Source of the DNA: Pyricularia pennisetigena | Lineage: Eukaryota; Ascomycota; Sordariomycetes; Magnaporthales; Pyriculariaceae | Assembly (NCBI RefSeq): GCF_004337985.1 | Contig: NC_043744.1 | Span: 4,050,663 to 4,114,662 of the forward strand | Direction: 5' to 3' | DNA: 64,000 nucleotides | Part shown: piece after piece, positions 1 through 13,013 of the stretch | Numbering within the stretch: position 1 is the first letter of the stretch | Layout of the letters: each line of letters opens with the position of its first letter | Translations under genes and position numbers: made by a program | Notes under the pieces: model-generated | What the model was told of the DNA's origin: nothing | The model's input: only the letters and a program-made list of their open reading frames with translations | Databases searched by the model: none

Positions 1-796
1 AAGGGCCCAACAACACGTGCTTCCCGCGGTATTGCGCCATTTTAGGTTCGCTTATGGCCTTATACGCCGAGCCAACACACTCACTCAACCTGCGATTAAA
101 TCATCATATGCAGCTGGTGAGGCATCTATTTCTACTACACAGGTGGATAGACGACATATACATAGTATCTGTGTATATGACCCGATTTTTTTTCACAATG
201 ATGACTAAGACCAAAGCTCGTGCACCCCGTTTTCCTCCGTCTGTGCGACACTTGGTCAGAATTAAGGGGTCAGAAAAGCTTGATCCGTCTCTGCCCAACT
301 GCGAATGTAAAAATGCAAAAGAAATCCTAGTGCGATCCGAAATGCCTCATCGACAAGAAGGCCAATATGAGGTTATGGTGATCCGCGACCATTTGTCCTC
401 AAGAGAAACAATTGATGTAGATCCGCACGCTCTCTTCCTTCAGTCGGCGTCTTCTACCATCAAGCACCAAGGTTCCGGCTTGGGGACGCCATGCAGATCT
501 GTTTGAGATAGAAAGCAGGTAAGATTGAGAAACAGAAGAAAATCCCCCAAGTAGAGTGAATAACAAAATCATACGATCCCTTGAACTCCCTGCCATGCAA
601 GTGTCTTTGTGCATAAACAAACAAAAAAAAAAAAAGAGAGTGCAGAAAGAAAACATGTTCCGTACCGCCAAACGCCATTTGCCGATGCGGGTTTATCATG
701 CGATGCATGACCTGCAGATTTAGAGGTCAAAGAACAGAAAAATTGATGAACAAATCAGGAACAAAATGCCCACCAGCAAATCCACCCATGATTATG

Positions 797-828
<32 letters not shown>

Positions 829-898
829 TGTCGATTGAGCTGTATTCAACTTTTCTCACCAATTGACAATCATGTCCAATCAATCAATCGGTGTGTCT
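1..898. other. Intergenic, no gene supported
   Basis: No open frame here has domain-like composition or convincing splice sites. The longest frame (54-506, +) is compositionally unremarkable and unrecognised. A TTGC tetranucleotide microsatellite of about seven units lies at 797-826. The right end is the 3' flank of the CSC1-like gene. Confidence 0.6.
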
Positions 899-3732
899 TC
901 AGGTGTGCACGGGCCGTAGGCCAAGATCGCTCGATTCACTAGGCGCTCTCTCTCGGAACGGATGCCACCGACGTGCCTCCCTCTCCATGTGGAACCTCAG
1001 AAAGTCATCCTCGCCATCGTAATCCGACTCCTGATCGGGCAGGCCAGGCTCGGCAGTGACGGGTGGCGGGTTGCGGTAGATCCAAGGCTGCTCAAGTCTG
1101 TACACAATTTCAGTCAGTCAGCGAGAGATCTTTTCAGTCGGCAGATTCCAACATCAAGAGAGGAAAGAAACGTACGGGATAGCCATGCTTGGATTGACAA
1201 ACCGCAAGCCCTTCTCGCGATCCTCGTCAACAGTGCTCCTCCTACGAACAAGTCTGATTGTCTCGTCGATCTCGTCTGGATCCACCTCATTGTCTGGATC
1301 GAACGGGCTCTCCTCAGTCTCGAGAGTGCCGTTGGGCCTGCGCGTCGGATGGGGCAGGCTTCGCAGCGATATGTACTTGGTCAGCGGCTCGTAGACCTGC
1401 CGGAACTGGTAGCTATACGAGCACGTCATGATTATGAGGGGTAGAATGAGTACCGCTGCGACAAATGCAGTCCGCAGCGCCAGAATTCCCGTCATGACAA
1501 GCTGGAAGACAATTAGGCCCAAGATGATGCGGTGCGTAATGATGCGCCACGCGCCGCCAGTGGCATGCGTTGGGGCTTCCATGGCATACAGAAGCTGGTA
1601 CTTGTACGTGTAGTAGCCGAGGGTAAAGTAGACGAGGCCTAGCAGCAGGACTAAGTAGCCCCTCGGCACGACGCTGTACACAATACAGAGGATGAAAACG
1701 AGTAGGGCCGTCGGCAGGTAGAAGCCGTAGCTAAAGATAGGAGGCTTGTCGAGCTCTGCACGCTCGCGAGGTGTGCGGGCAAACCACTTGTACCACGGGT
1801 ATGTGAAAACCGACCCAAACTCGAGAAGACGGAAAGGGAAGAGACCGATACCTTGGAGCATGATGAAGTTGATGTAAAAGTTGCTCAAGGACTCGATACC
1901 CGTGGCTAGAACCGTCGTGAACCTGGTGAGATCCCGCATGTCTTTTTGCAGGGTATCCCAGATATTTGTAGCTGTACCGAATGAGGTGAAAATCACAAAA
2001 ATGTTGAAGAAATTGAAGAAGAAGTTCTTGGAAATGATGGATAGCTCGACATCATCCCGGCTCACGAGCCCCTGCTTGTGAGAGAGCCACTCGTAGAGAT
2101 AAGGCACCGACACGTTGAGTATCGACACGACGAGGGTGGGAAGCCCAGTCTGAACAAGTGCCTTGATGTTCTTATGCTGCGCAAGCCACTGAGACAGCTC
2201 AGGCCACCATTCGTTAACGGTGCAGAGGCTGAGAAGTGAGGCGATCGATCCGACAGGGATCAACCAGAATATGGAGAGAGCAGCGATGAAAAGTGTGATG
2301 GTCCACGAATGATACCTGCGCGAGATCTTGGATGCATACGTATTGCGCCAGACGACATCCCTGGGCGCCGGCGCCGGCTTAGTTAGCAGCCGGCCGGGCC
2401 TTGGGTCGATGAGAGTCTGGATGGCCATTTGACAGGCATCTACCGAGTCCATGGTCACAAAGGCAATGTCAGTAGGGATGTAGAACTCTTTGCGGGCCTT
2501 GATGATCTCTTCGTCGAGTTTCCTGAGTTTCTCCGCGTAATAGTCGATGGCGTCGACTTTCCGTGTCTGGAGTCCAAGCCAGCCGAACCAGAGACGGACC
2601 AATGGGCGCCCCTCGCGCTCCGTGTACTGATGTGCACCAGCATTCTCGCCAAGCAAGGGGCTGGCTTCTCCATTGTTTCCAACGGCCATAGCCGCTTCGG
2701 GGTCGTAGCTACTCTGGTTACCGCGAGAGCCGCTCGTGCCATGTTGGTGTTGATGCACTATGTGTTCTGGAGACTCGTGAGGAGAATTCTCAAGGAACTT
2801 TGCCCAAGCCGACTCGAGCTTCCGCAGTAATGGGTCTCTCTGCCCCATAAGCTTATCCAGAGGACCCCATTGCCGACAAAGCTTTACGCTCCTGACATGA
2901 CCGATATGCAGTGATTCCACCAGTTCCTTGACCTTTTTCGAAGTACGATACTTGAAAGGGATTTCAGTGAGTCGGAAGGTGCGGTCCGTGATAGTGGACT
3001 GGATGCCCAGGTATTTCTGGCGAACAGCGAGGATTTTGATGGTTTCGGACCTAAGGAATCGAATAACCAGATAGGTGAAGAAGTACGTGAACACCAGGTA
3101 CGCCCAGAGGTAGGCCTTGCCCGGGTTCCAGTAGTCATCCCCATCTCCGTCGGAGTCGTCCGATTTGTCTCTGTCCTTGTCTGCTTCGTAGATGACGTGG
3201 ATTGGTGCTAGAATGACGGCCGCAAAACAGAGAAGGACGGCAAAGATTCGCATGGACATTCGGAAGAACGATAGGAACTGTCGAGAGGACGCCCGGCATG
3301 TTAGTCGCCATTATTTTCTCCTCAACGGGCACCGACACACAGAAGACATACCACGTATGCGTCCAGTCCGCCGGCATCCAGCACCGTTTGCTCATCGATC
3401 GCATGTAGAACAGGTATCCATCCGAAAAAGGAGTCGGGCAGGGGCGGGAGACCGATGTGAGGCTCAAGGTGGCATTCGCGTGCAGCGTAGAGGCTTTTCC
3501 ACCTGCTTCGAAGAAACTGTGCATAGTCATTCGGTCAGCGTTCATTTGGACTCTTTTTTTTTTTGCTTTTATTCACAGCGCGCCAACATGCAGCGACTTG
3601 ACTTACGCAAAATGCGAGAAAGGCCGATACTCCCAGCGAGATTGAGATGGTAGCCTGCACCTCAATGTCCCTCGCGCCGGGCTCTACTGCGGCTGTGCCA
3701 TCGCACGTCTTTTTGCCGGCGTAAATATCCAT
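899..3732 (-). CDS. CSC1/OSCA/TMEM63-type calcium-permeable cation channel
   Basis: Four exons on the minus strand: 3732-3607, 3516-3352, 3277-1176 and 1097-899. They total 2,592 nt, giving 863 residues. Exon 1 has a short extracytosolic start and the first membrane helix (residues ~27-42). Exon 2 holds a conserved-looking stretch with GLPPLPDSFFGWIPVL. Exon 3 opens with FLSFFRMSMRIF, then membrane helices, a cytosolic domain (with PFKYRTSKKVKELV and a disordered acidic insert), and a C-terminal block of about seven helices. This order (TM0-TM2, PHM7 cytosolic domain, RSN1-type 7TM) is that of the DUF221/CSC1 family of osmosensitive or mechanosensitive cation channels. The last exon is a charged cytosolic tail. 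Splice donors are GTAAGT, GTATGT and GTACGT. The family call is firm; channel activity is inferred from relatives. Confidence 0.9.
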
Positions 3733-5396
3733 CGCGACTTAAGACGGAATGTTGGCCAGTATTTGCCGGGCGCCTATCGAGGTTGTTGTTGAGTGCATGT
3801 ATGTGCCTTTTTCAAACTTTTCTTTTTCTTTTTTTCTTTTTTTTTTTTTTTTTTGCTTTCGCGACAGTCAGCTCCAAATGATTTAGCTGGTGTAGGTTGT
3901 TAGGGACCTTCTTTCTGCCCAATGACGTTAACAAGTGGGCCGAGCTTCGCGTGAGCTTCTGCGTCAGAGGGACTCGCTTAGACTCGAATCGAAGTGAGGC
4001 ACTGAGTGAGCCAAGCCAACAGGTCCAAAGCAGCGCGATGAACAATCAGTTATTCTATAGGACTGAGAAGTTGAACTAATCAAATGATGTTATTATCAAG
4101 TGCAACAACTCGATAATGGCATGCGCTTCGCAGGATCAAACCAAGAAGGGTTGACCTGTGCTGTGCTTTGTTTCCGACAACCCTGAGGAACGGAACTCGT
4201 ACGGAAACAACCTTCTTGGCAAATGGGTTACTCCGTGAAATCTCCAGTCATAGAGACCCCACAAAAAGTGTGGCTCACCAACACCGCCACAACGCCGTGC
4301 GGCCTCCGGTGGCGTGTGGAGGGCCTGGAGAAGAGGCGTTCATAATCAGGTGTTCAGGGGTTGGTGACTTACGGCGCCAGCAGAAGTACTTCCTCCCCAC
4401 GAAGTAGTTTATTTCTTATTTATTTTTTGCAGCTTTACTCACAATAGCCGCCCTGTTCCAATTAATACTTTGTAGAGAATAGCAAGCAGGAGCTCAAGGG
4501 AGCTCACATTGCATGTGATCGGCGTCAACAAGTGGCGCGGTGTGGGCCAGTTGGCTTGCTTTGGTGGTGCATGAGACCCGCAAGGCCAGTGCAACGCGTC
4601 GGCAGTCGTCATCGTCATCATCCCTCCCAACCTTGCCCTACCGAAAGAAAGCGTGCCAACAACCGACTGTCAGGTTTCATCCTTGCGGCGTTCGACATCA
4701 TTAATGCATCGATTTTGGTGGACGTGGTCCCTACTTTTTTTTTCCCATCTCTTAAAATCTGAAGATGACATCACTCAAGATGGTGCACATTAAAGATTTA
4801 CAGAGACGCAGGCAGGAGAGAAAGAGAATTGGGATGATGCCTGCGTTTGACATGTAATGTACAAGAGCTGCCTAACTCAAGGCTTGATTTTATAGTTCCA
4901 CCCAACGTGTGATATCGCGGTATTAGTGAACTGGACAAAAGCGAAACAAAATACGTATTGTGTACCTTGTTAGTGCCATGTCCACGCGGCTGGCTACCTT
5001 GGTGCATCATCTGCCATCCGTAGTTCAAGTCCAATCAATTTGCATGGGCCTAGGCTGCCATGTTTATGGGTTTATGGACCCCTTCCTTACAACGCCAGCT
5101 TTAAGCTACTTCCCGGGAAGCCGGATCTTGGCATTTCGTGGCTGTGTGTACAAAAAGACGTTTTGGTGGCGATTCTGCTGTGTTCCCTCAAGCTAGCAAC
5201 CTATTTGATCATTTGTTGCTGACTCCTTATATACTTGATCGCCGCTGTTAGTCCTCCTTTAAGTCAGTCACTTTTCCTCTCCTTTTTTTTTCTTTTTTTT
5301 TTTTGCAAACAAATAGATTTATTTTACTCTACCAAATTCTCAGCTTGTTTTCTAGTGGTCAGTAGCACCAGGGAACCAAGAGAATATTTGGCCGTC
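3733..5396. other. Intergenic region between divergent genes
   Basis: This holds the upstream regions of the CSC1-like gene (left) and the dynamin gene (right). T-rich tracts lie near 3,820-3,855 and 5,280-5,304, common upstream of fungal genes. I see no coding frame with support, no RNA gene and no repeat. Confidence 0.6.
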
Positions 5397-8184
5397 ATGG
5401 CAGTAAAATCCCTTGAATCTGCACTGGACACCAGTGGTCTCGCAGATGAGCAAAGGGACTTGATTGACCTCATTGCAAAATGTAAGTCTGCAGCTTTTTT
5501 TGTTTCGCGTGCAACAACACGATTGTTGCCCTTTTATGATTTAATCTAAAATTCATTGTACCGTTGCTAACGTTACTCCCAGTACAATTTGCACAACTTG
5601 ACAATGTCAAGCTCCCCCAGATCGTCGTCGTCGGCGATCAATCAGCCGGCAAATCCTCCGTCCTGGAGGCCATAACCGGCACACCATTCCCAAGGGATAG
5701 CGGTGCATGCACTCGCTTCGCTACCGAGATCCGTCTGCGCCGGGCCCCGGAACGCTCCCTCAAGGTTACCATCATCCCGGACAAGACGCGGCCCTACCGC
5801 GACCAGGAGGCCCTCTTGCGGTTCGGCGGCACCGTTGACGCCAACACTCCTTTTGACACCCTGATGCGCCTCGCCGTGGAGCTGATCGCCCCAAAGAACA
5901 TCCCCGGCAGATTTGCCGCCCGAGATATCCTGGTCGTGGAAAAGATGGGCCCGGAAATGCCGCTGCTGACGCTTGTCGACTTGCCTGGTCTGGTCAGGAA
6001 CGCCAACAACGACCAGAGTTTGGAGGATATTCGGACGATCGAGGCTCTGTCGGATCGCTACATGAAGAGCTCGAGAACCATAATCCTGGCCGTCGTCGGA
6101 GGCAATTCGGATTATGTGCAGGCGCCCATCCTGACCAAAGTGCGTCAGTTCGACCCCAACGGCAACAGGACTCTCGGCGTCCTCACCAAGCCAGACCTGA
6201 CAGAGTCCATAGGTCTCGAGGACAAGTTCATCGACCTGGTGTCGAACAAGGATGGCAGGAACCACTTCAAACTGGGCTGGTACTGTGTTTTGAACGCGGG
6301 GCCGAGGGAAGCCGGTCAGCCATGGCCGAGCGCCCAGGAACGGAGAGAGCGTGAACAGGCTTTTTTCACAAGGGGAAAGTGGGCAGCCATACCGGAGCAG
6401 ATGCGCGGCGTCGATGCACTCAAGAGGAAACTCAGTGAGCAATTGCAGAGGCACATAGGCCGACATCTCGGTGGCCTGCGGCGGCAGATCCAGACGGCAC
6501 TGGATAACTGCGAGTCGGAGCTTAGGCAACTCGGAGAGGGCAAGGACACGCCCGAGGAGATGAAGATAGAGCTTGTTGAACTCTTTTCTTCTTCCAAAGA
6601 GCTGGTCATACCAGCTTTGTTGGGTTTCTACAAGAATCCTCCCAAGAAGACATTCTTCCGCTCTACGGCAGATCCGAACGGCACGCCAGCATCAAACCTC
6701 AGGGCGAGAGCCATTGAAGGTACGTAACTTTTGCTGGGATGGACGGCGGTGTTTGGCTTTTACGCGGACATCAAATTAACTAACCCTACTGCCATGATCT
6801 AGAGAACGAACGCTTCTCCAACAGAGTGCGATCTCAAGGTCGAAAATTCAGCTTCGCCGCCAACAGCAACCACCAAGCAAACAACTCCAACACCGACCCC
6901 AACAACTCAAACCCGCACAACCCGCCCGACTCAGCCGCCAAGCGTGCATTTGTCGAGCGGGAAGTGCAGCCCCTCCTCCGGCAGATCCGCGGTTCCGAGT
7001 TCCCCATGGACCCCAAGCCACGGGCCGTGTACATGCTGTACCAAAACTTCTCGGAGAACTGGTCGCGGCTGGCGCAGGAGCACAAGGATAACCTCTCCGT
7101 GGTGTGCTCCGAGTTCATCGCCGAGCTGCTCGACTACGCGTGGCCGCGGCGCATGCGGCAGCCGCTCATGCGCGCCTTTGTCGAGCCGCAGATGCGCGCG
7201 CTCATGGACAAGGCCCAGGCCGAGCTCGAGCTGCTGACGCAGGACATGCACCTCGAGATCCAGCCGTACGACCCGGAGTACGAGGAGCGCCTGCGCAAGT
7301 GGCACTCGGACGTGGCCGCCCGCGACGAGAGCGGCAGGGCCACCTACACCGAGGCGGAGGAGGTTCTGGAGAAGATGCTCATCTACTACGAGCTCTCGGC
7401 CAAGACCTTCATCCGCAACGTCATCACGCAGGTGGTGGAGCGTCACCTGCTCGGCGGCATGTACACGCTCTTCAACGCCATCGAGGTCCTCAACATGGAC
7501 AACGAGACGGTCGAGGCTATCGCGGCCGAGAACAGAGAGACCCGCGACCGCCGCCAGACCCTCAAGCAGCAGAAGAAGGCCATCGAGGAGGCCAAGTCGT
7601 TGTGCTCGTCGCTGGCCATGCGCAAGGAACTGAGGGTCTACGCCGAGGAAGAGATGGACATGGGAGGAGATAGCAGCGACGAGGAGGACGGGACCCAAAA
7701 CGTGCGAACACCCACGACGCCGAGGGCACCGGCGATGGAGAGCTCGGGCAACTACAACAACGCGCAACACGCCAGCCCGGAGTCGTCCAAGCAAAAGCAA
7801 CGCAGCTCGCGCCAGGAGCAGTACGTCCCTGCCCGTCAGGAGGCCTCCACAGCAACGCCGACTTCGTACACGAACGCGCATCGACCTGTCTCTCAGCAGC
7901 AGGTGAGGCCGTCTGAGCCCTCGGCAGAGGAGTACCATGTCGCCACGTCCAGGAATCCCCCATCGCAAGCGCCGCCGCCGCCACCCCGGCCCGACAAGAT
8001 CAGGAGCGCCACGGACAACGACGCGGACAGCTCCGGATACTACCGCGGCAGCACGAACGGGTACACCAACGGCGGCACTGATGCTCATCCTTCGCCCATG
8101 GTGTCGGAGACATCTTCGGATTATATGCAGCAGGGAGCCGCGAGGAGGAATAACCCCATGAGGAAGATTCTTGGGCGCGGCTGA
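5397..8184 (+). CDS. Dynamin-family large GTPase (Mx/dynamin-like)
   Basis: Three exons: 5397-5481, 5583-6719 and 6803-8184. They total 2,604 nt, giving 867 residues. The start at 5397 gives a 28-residue lead into LQFAQLDNVKLPQIVVVGDQ. The GTPase domain is complete: G1 GDQSAGKSS (residues 46-54), switch-type CTRFATEI, G3 DLPGL (~165) and G4 TKPD (~230). A middle/stalk region follows, then a helical GED-like stretch around MLIYYELSAKTFIRNVITQV. The last ~170 residues are low-complexity and Ser/Pro/Gln-rich. Fungi carry several such proteins besides Vps1 and Dnm1, and the divergent tail suggests an Mx-like paralogue of unknown membrane target rather than Vps1 or Dnm1 themselves. Confidence 0.92.
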
Positions 8185-8468
8185 AATATTAGAGATGTTA
8201 TGAGTACGAAATGGTTTGTTGGCTTCATTATTAATGACGGGTGATTATTCACGTCTTTTCCCTTTCGATTTTCTTCCTTATAATGCATCATCACTTATGT
8301 TAAAACAAGCGTAACAATTTGTATTATTCCGTCCTTTAGACCTAGACGGACTTTTGTTCTCCGTCCCGTATCCTTGCCCATCGTTATTATGGTGGCAGTT
8401 TTTTCTTGCCTAGCCCATTCTATATAATGGAAACGCCAATTTGTTAGCATCGGTCATTGACACATGTT
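8185..8468. other. 3' flank of the dynamin gene
   Basis: AT-richer untranslated or intergenic DNA; nothing else is seen. Confidence 0.5.
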
Positions 8469-8981
8469 TTAACCTTGTCTTGTCAGAACCCCAGCATGTA
8501 GCCACGATATTTGATATTGGACCCAGTGCAAAAATATGCCATCATGTAGCAAAGTAGAAAGAACTAACCTCGTTCGACCAGACATCTTGGTCCCCACAAA
8601 AAAGTGCATACAGAAGCGCCACGCCCGCCGCGCCCGGCTCCTCCACACGCTTCTCTTGGGCCGCGTGACCGGGACCGAGAGGTCCAGCCCGCCCAGCCGA
8701 AAGACGTACTCCTTGACGCCCTCCTTCTTCTGCTTTTCCTCCTGCCTCTCGGCCTCCCTCTCGTCAGTCCACTCCTCCTCTTCTTTAATGGTTGGCAGTG
8801 GCCTGAAGGACCACTGCCGCTCCGAGGTTGTCCTCTTGCGGACGGGTGGGCTGCTCATCTTGCCGGTGGCTAGTGAAGGCACCGACCACAAACTATCTTG
8901 TCTTGGGGGCAAGCCCTTTCTCTGGTGTGGCGGGGTGGTGAAGGTAGAGGGCTCGACTGGGCTCAGTCGGAGGGGGTGCAT
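8469..8981 (-). CDS. Possible small hypothetical protein
   Basis: An open frame of up to 170 codons on the minus strand, not recognised. The stretch from 8861 to 8569 reads like real coding sequence, rich in charged residues (TSERQWSFRPLPTIKEEEEW, then a basic segment with RPKRSVWRSRARRAWRF). A GTTAGT donor at 8568 and an AG near 8484 would remove an ~85-nt intron and end the protein after about 140 residues. The start could be 8981 or a downstream ATG near 8861. Upstream on the minus strand (8,982-9,070) is a CAG/CAA-rich repeat that is out of frame with this ORF. It could be an exon of a longer gene or a chance frame. Confidence 0.35.
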   Translation of the reverse strand: MHPLRLSPVEPSTFTTPPHQRKGLPPRQDSLWSVPSLATGKMSSPPVRKRTTSERQWSFRPLPTIKEEEEWTDEREAERQEEKQKKEGVKEYVFRLGGLDLSVPVTRPKRSVWRSRARRAWRFCMHFFVGTKMSGRTRLVLSTLLHDGIFLHWVQYQISWLHAGVLTRQG

Positions 8982-10362
8982 ATTGCTGTTGCTGCTGTTG
9001 CTGATGCTATTGCTGTTGCTGTTGTTGTTATTTATGTTGTTGCTGGGGGTGCTATTTTGCTGTTGCAGCGGTTGTGGTTGTGGGTGCTTATATTGGAGGG
9101 GATTTATTCAAGCAAATCTGCATTCACCAGGCGTTGTTTTTTTCAAAAAGGAAGGAATGGAAATCACTGTCTCATGAAACCCATAAGGGCTGAACCTTTT
9201 CATGGGAACCCTGGAAATTCACCATAGCAATTCTTGAACAATGCTATGGGTAACCCTGGCTCTACACTGTTTATAACGTCATATACGGCTTTATTTATCT
9301 TGTGCAAATCGTAAATATCACAAATTTGTATCACTTCGCCCTTGCTACATGAACCTGACTTGATAAAAAACTGACGTAAGAATCTACTTATCTATCACCC
9401 TTGATGTGAGCTTCACGAATCACTATTCAAACCAAAAGGTCACTCATACCACTGGAGCTGTAAAGGCATCACATCGTTTATTTTGCGCTTTCTCAAAAGG
9501 GGAGTTGAAAAATTGCGAAACTTATTGTATTGTGAAGAAGTGATACGCTTGACTAATTGAGGGTATCAGCCTGAATGGTCGTGGAGTCAGTATCAGAGCA
9601 TAATTTCATACATCACGCAGCCTTACGATTTTTCATTGAAAGGTATTACTGGTCTGTGCTATGGATTGCTGGGTAGAAATAAGTGTCACGTTATATCATG
9701 GGCTGGCAACGAGGCAAATTTACTTGAATCGGGTTCAAGGAGCACGGACGAGTGAGTCATCTAGACTATTCTGATTTTATCCGTCCATACATACGTCTCA
9801 AGGGAATCTGAAAAGAATTCAGTCCACTTGGGTTGAGCCTTTTGAGTAAAGGCCAGTTATGATTTTGATTTTGGTCCATAAGTAGGGAGGGAATGTACCT
9901 AAAGACTTTAGTCAAACAAGTCGATCAAAATGATTTAACACCGATATAAACCAAAGACAAAAGAACTAGCTCTGAACATCCTTTCTTTCATTCTATTTCA
10001 TCTTAACCAGCTAGTATCTCTTCTGGTATCTTCCAGGGTCTACAAGTATTAGCAGTAGATAACAGCCGGGAGAACAAGAGGCTGAAATTAGCCCACCTCA
10101 TGGCTATGAGGACGAAGGTGTATGGACGACAAGTCCACTTGATCTGTTTGCCATAACTCAACAAAAGAAAGGAAAAGAAAATTAAAGAAAGAGAAAAGAT
10201 CAGGTGACAGGTGAGGGAAAAAATCGATGACACACACGAGGCCCTTGAGCCAATTAGAAACGTTTCCCAGACTGCAAAAAATATAAATATCTCCCCATTT
10301 TCAGTCTCTCTCTCTCCCCTCTACTTTTCCTTCCTTTCTTTGCCCCCCTCAACGCCGCCAAA
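8982..10362. other. Intergenic, trinucleotide repeat at left edge
   Basis: A GTT/GCT-rich trinucleotide tract lies at about 8,984-9,070. The rest is AT-richer DNA with no coding frame I can support. CT-rich sequence just upstream of 10,363 fits a fungal core promoter. Confidence 0.5.
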
Positions 10363-11955
10363 ATGCCCAAGAGACGTGCCCCCGCTGCTGCCACCGCCGC
10401 CACCGCGCCGCCACCAGACTCGGTGGTGGTATATTTCTCAGAGTTCTGCGTCTCCAAGGAGGAGGAGCGCAGACTCGAGGATATCCACCGCCGGGTTCTG
10501 GGCTGGGTCGGGCCGGCCGACCTGGCTGGGTGGTTCGAGGAGAAGAATCTTCTCCAAAGGATCACTCAGCTGCTGTTCGGTCTGGCGCCGACCCAGAGGG
10601 GTCCCAACCTGCCCTGGTTGTAAGTGTTATTCCTCTTGCTTTGATTTATTGGCTCGCCTTGATGTTACTTGAGCTTTCTGCTTTCCCCGTTAATGCTGAA
10701 TGCTCTTTGGATATCTCTTCCTGTACTTTTTCTTGTGCTCATCTGTGGTCGACTGTGTGAGCACTCATCGTGTCCACATCCAACGTCCTATAGCATTACA
10801 TCTCTGTCTGAAAGAAGCTTTCGTGTGCTGTGGATTTTGTTTTGTTGTATCCTTGGGTTGATTTTTGACTTTTTTTTTGAATTTCAACGTTGGGCTCTTA
10901 TTTGTCAAGTTGTCAAATCGTTCGGCGTTGTTTTCTTCTGCTTCCTGCCCCTTCTTTTTTGGCCGAGGATGGACGATCTGGCTTAGCACGACGAAATCCT
11001 CGTTGCTAACTCCACCGTTCTCTTTTCAGCCGAAGAACGTTCGCGCCCAGAGTCTGCTCCCGAGACCAAGAGCAGAAGGACATCAACAACGACCTGGTGG
11101 GCTTCTTCGGACTCTTAGACCTATACGACCGTGCCCGCAAGTTCCTGCCCGAAGAGGTGCAGGAAAAGTCTCAGTATATCCTGGGGGAGTACGTCGAGTG
11201 GGTAAGTTATAAGCCTTCAGAGACAGTGACGCCTAGTTCCCTGGCAGTTACCACATATTAACCGAAAGCCATAGGACCTGATCAAGTTGTACACCCACAT
11301 CGAGCACGACAAGGACCAAGGCATCTCGCCGTCCCCAGACTTCGACTCGTACTGGGACTTTGGATTCGTCACCTGCAGCAACGCACCCGAGCGCGGCAAG
11401 CTCGCAAAGCTCTATTTCCGCCTCTTCAGGGAGATCAGGACGGTCCAGACAAAGCTCAGAAACGGCAAGCTCACGGCGCCCCAGCAAGTAACACTTTACA
11501 ACTTTGCAAAGGCAACAAAGGATGGCAAGATCGTCGAGTTCTTCGCCTCGGCATCGCCAACCCTCGCCGCAGACTTTGAGACCGCGTTCCCGGCCGCCAC
11601 CCACCCCATACACGCCTTTCTCTCCGTCGGCATGGGAGGATACCGCCCCACCGTCTGGCGTCTCAAGCAGGCGCTCGAGTGGCCCATCTTGTCGACCCTG
11701 GTCTCAGAGGAAGTCGCCGTTGCGGTCGACGACTGGTTCCCCGAGAGGATCCTGGACTACCGCATCTGGGAGCCGATGCTCGTGATTTACGAAGCGCTCA
11801 TCCATGATCCGCTGGAGCTACACCGGCAGAGAAAGGCCGGCACCCTGGTCGAGTACGCAGAGAGCCTCGGCCGGGTCAGCAACGAAGTACGCTATGAGCT
11901 GCTGCACCTTCCTCCCCTCGAGCAGGTTGCGAGGATCATCAAAAGGCGGTCGTAG
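10363..11955 (+). CDS. Conserved-looking hypothetical protein, 369 residues
   Basis: Three exons: 10363-10619, 11030-11201 and 11275-11955. They total 1,110 nt, giving 369 residues in frame. The first intron (410 nt) is long for this window; donors are GTAAGT. The protein starts MPKRRAPAAATAATAPPPDS, a basic/Ala/Pro-rich lead, then becomes mostly helical and charged (SKEEERRLEDIHRRVLGWVG; DLYDRARKFLPEEVQ). There is no signal peptide, membrane helix or catalytic motif I recognise. High GC at third positions and clean splicing argue that it is real. Function unknown. Confidence 0.75.
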
Positions 11956-13013
11956 ATTCTCACCTTGCGCCTCTTACACAACCACCTCGGGGCTATAGAT
12001 GTACCCTATGTGGGCATCCAATGCCATAAGCAGTCTTCAATCCTCTACTATCAAAGGTTTTGTTGAGCCATCAGAGACGCTCAGTCCTCTGAGTATCCCA
12101 TCGACTTCAGAGCTTGCAAGTAATGGCAGTCACAACAAACCAAAGATACACTTTTCGGCACTTTAATATGGATAGCCCTCTACTTTCTGCCAGAGCCGCC
12201 AGCTTTTCGTCAGGGCAGCAATTCCTGGCCCCGATAACCAAGAGACGGCCTCCAAGCTTTTGTCAAGACCTCGCCACACTCGGAGTCTTGTCTACTACCT
12301 ACACCTCCAACATACGCTGCCTCTCCCTTTTTGAGAGATATCCAAGCCTAACAATGTCTCATTGCAAAAGAAACGTTTGGGCGTCTTGTTTTGCGGAGGT
12401 CCATGGTCACTGAGACTACTTTTCAAGAACCTTCATGAGTCTGCCTCTTGTGTTCATTTTTTTTCAGGCAAGTCATACTGGCTCTGGTGTCAATTCTTTC
12501 TTCTTCGCCTCTTTATCTGACAGAATGAGCCATAGATCGTTGACCAGGGTCAGATCCACGGTCGAATGACAGATTATCAAAAGTGGTGGGCGGTTGCCTG
12601 ACAATTATCAGACGACTTTATTGTTGACTTTCCTAGTTTCGTCGTTTTCAAAGACTGCAGTATGATGTTTTCCGAAGGGCCTGTCGTATCAAACATGTTC
12701 AGGCGTCAGAGTTGAGATTCGGTTTTGTTTTCAGGTCATTATTCATCAAAGGGATCTTTCCAGTGCCTTTATGTGCATGGATACATGCTTTGAGGGGGAG
12801 GGGCTGTAGAACTTAACAACCATAGCAGTCCCTCTATGATAGGCCTCGACGAAAAGGCAAAAAAAAATGAAAGAAAAAAAAAAAACAACAGATTGGTATC
12901 CGCGATGCTCCAAGTAAATCTTTAGTCCCATCCAACCCAACTCCAAGCCCAATGTTATTTCTTTACGCATTCCCATGCACCGATAAACCCCATCCATTCC
13001 GGATCACAAACCT
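11956..13013. other. Intergenic between convergent genes
   Basis: The 3' flanks of the 369-residue gene and the RGS-LOV gene. Short open frames occur but have no coding composition. An A-rich tract lies at 12,859-12,890. Confidence 0.5.

Noticed and set aside
54..506. 150-codon open frame on the plus strand
   Set aside because: No recognisable domain, signal or splice context, and composition like intergenic DNA; opposite-strand frames overlap it.
8984..9070. Poly-Gln protein from the trinucleotide repeat
   Set aside because: The Gln frame contains stops and is out of register with the adjoining ORF; no splice arrangement could be supported.
12114..12413. 99-codon frame downstream of the 369-residue gene
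   Set aside because: Lacks coding composition and lies in a 3' flank between convergent genes.
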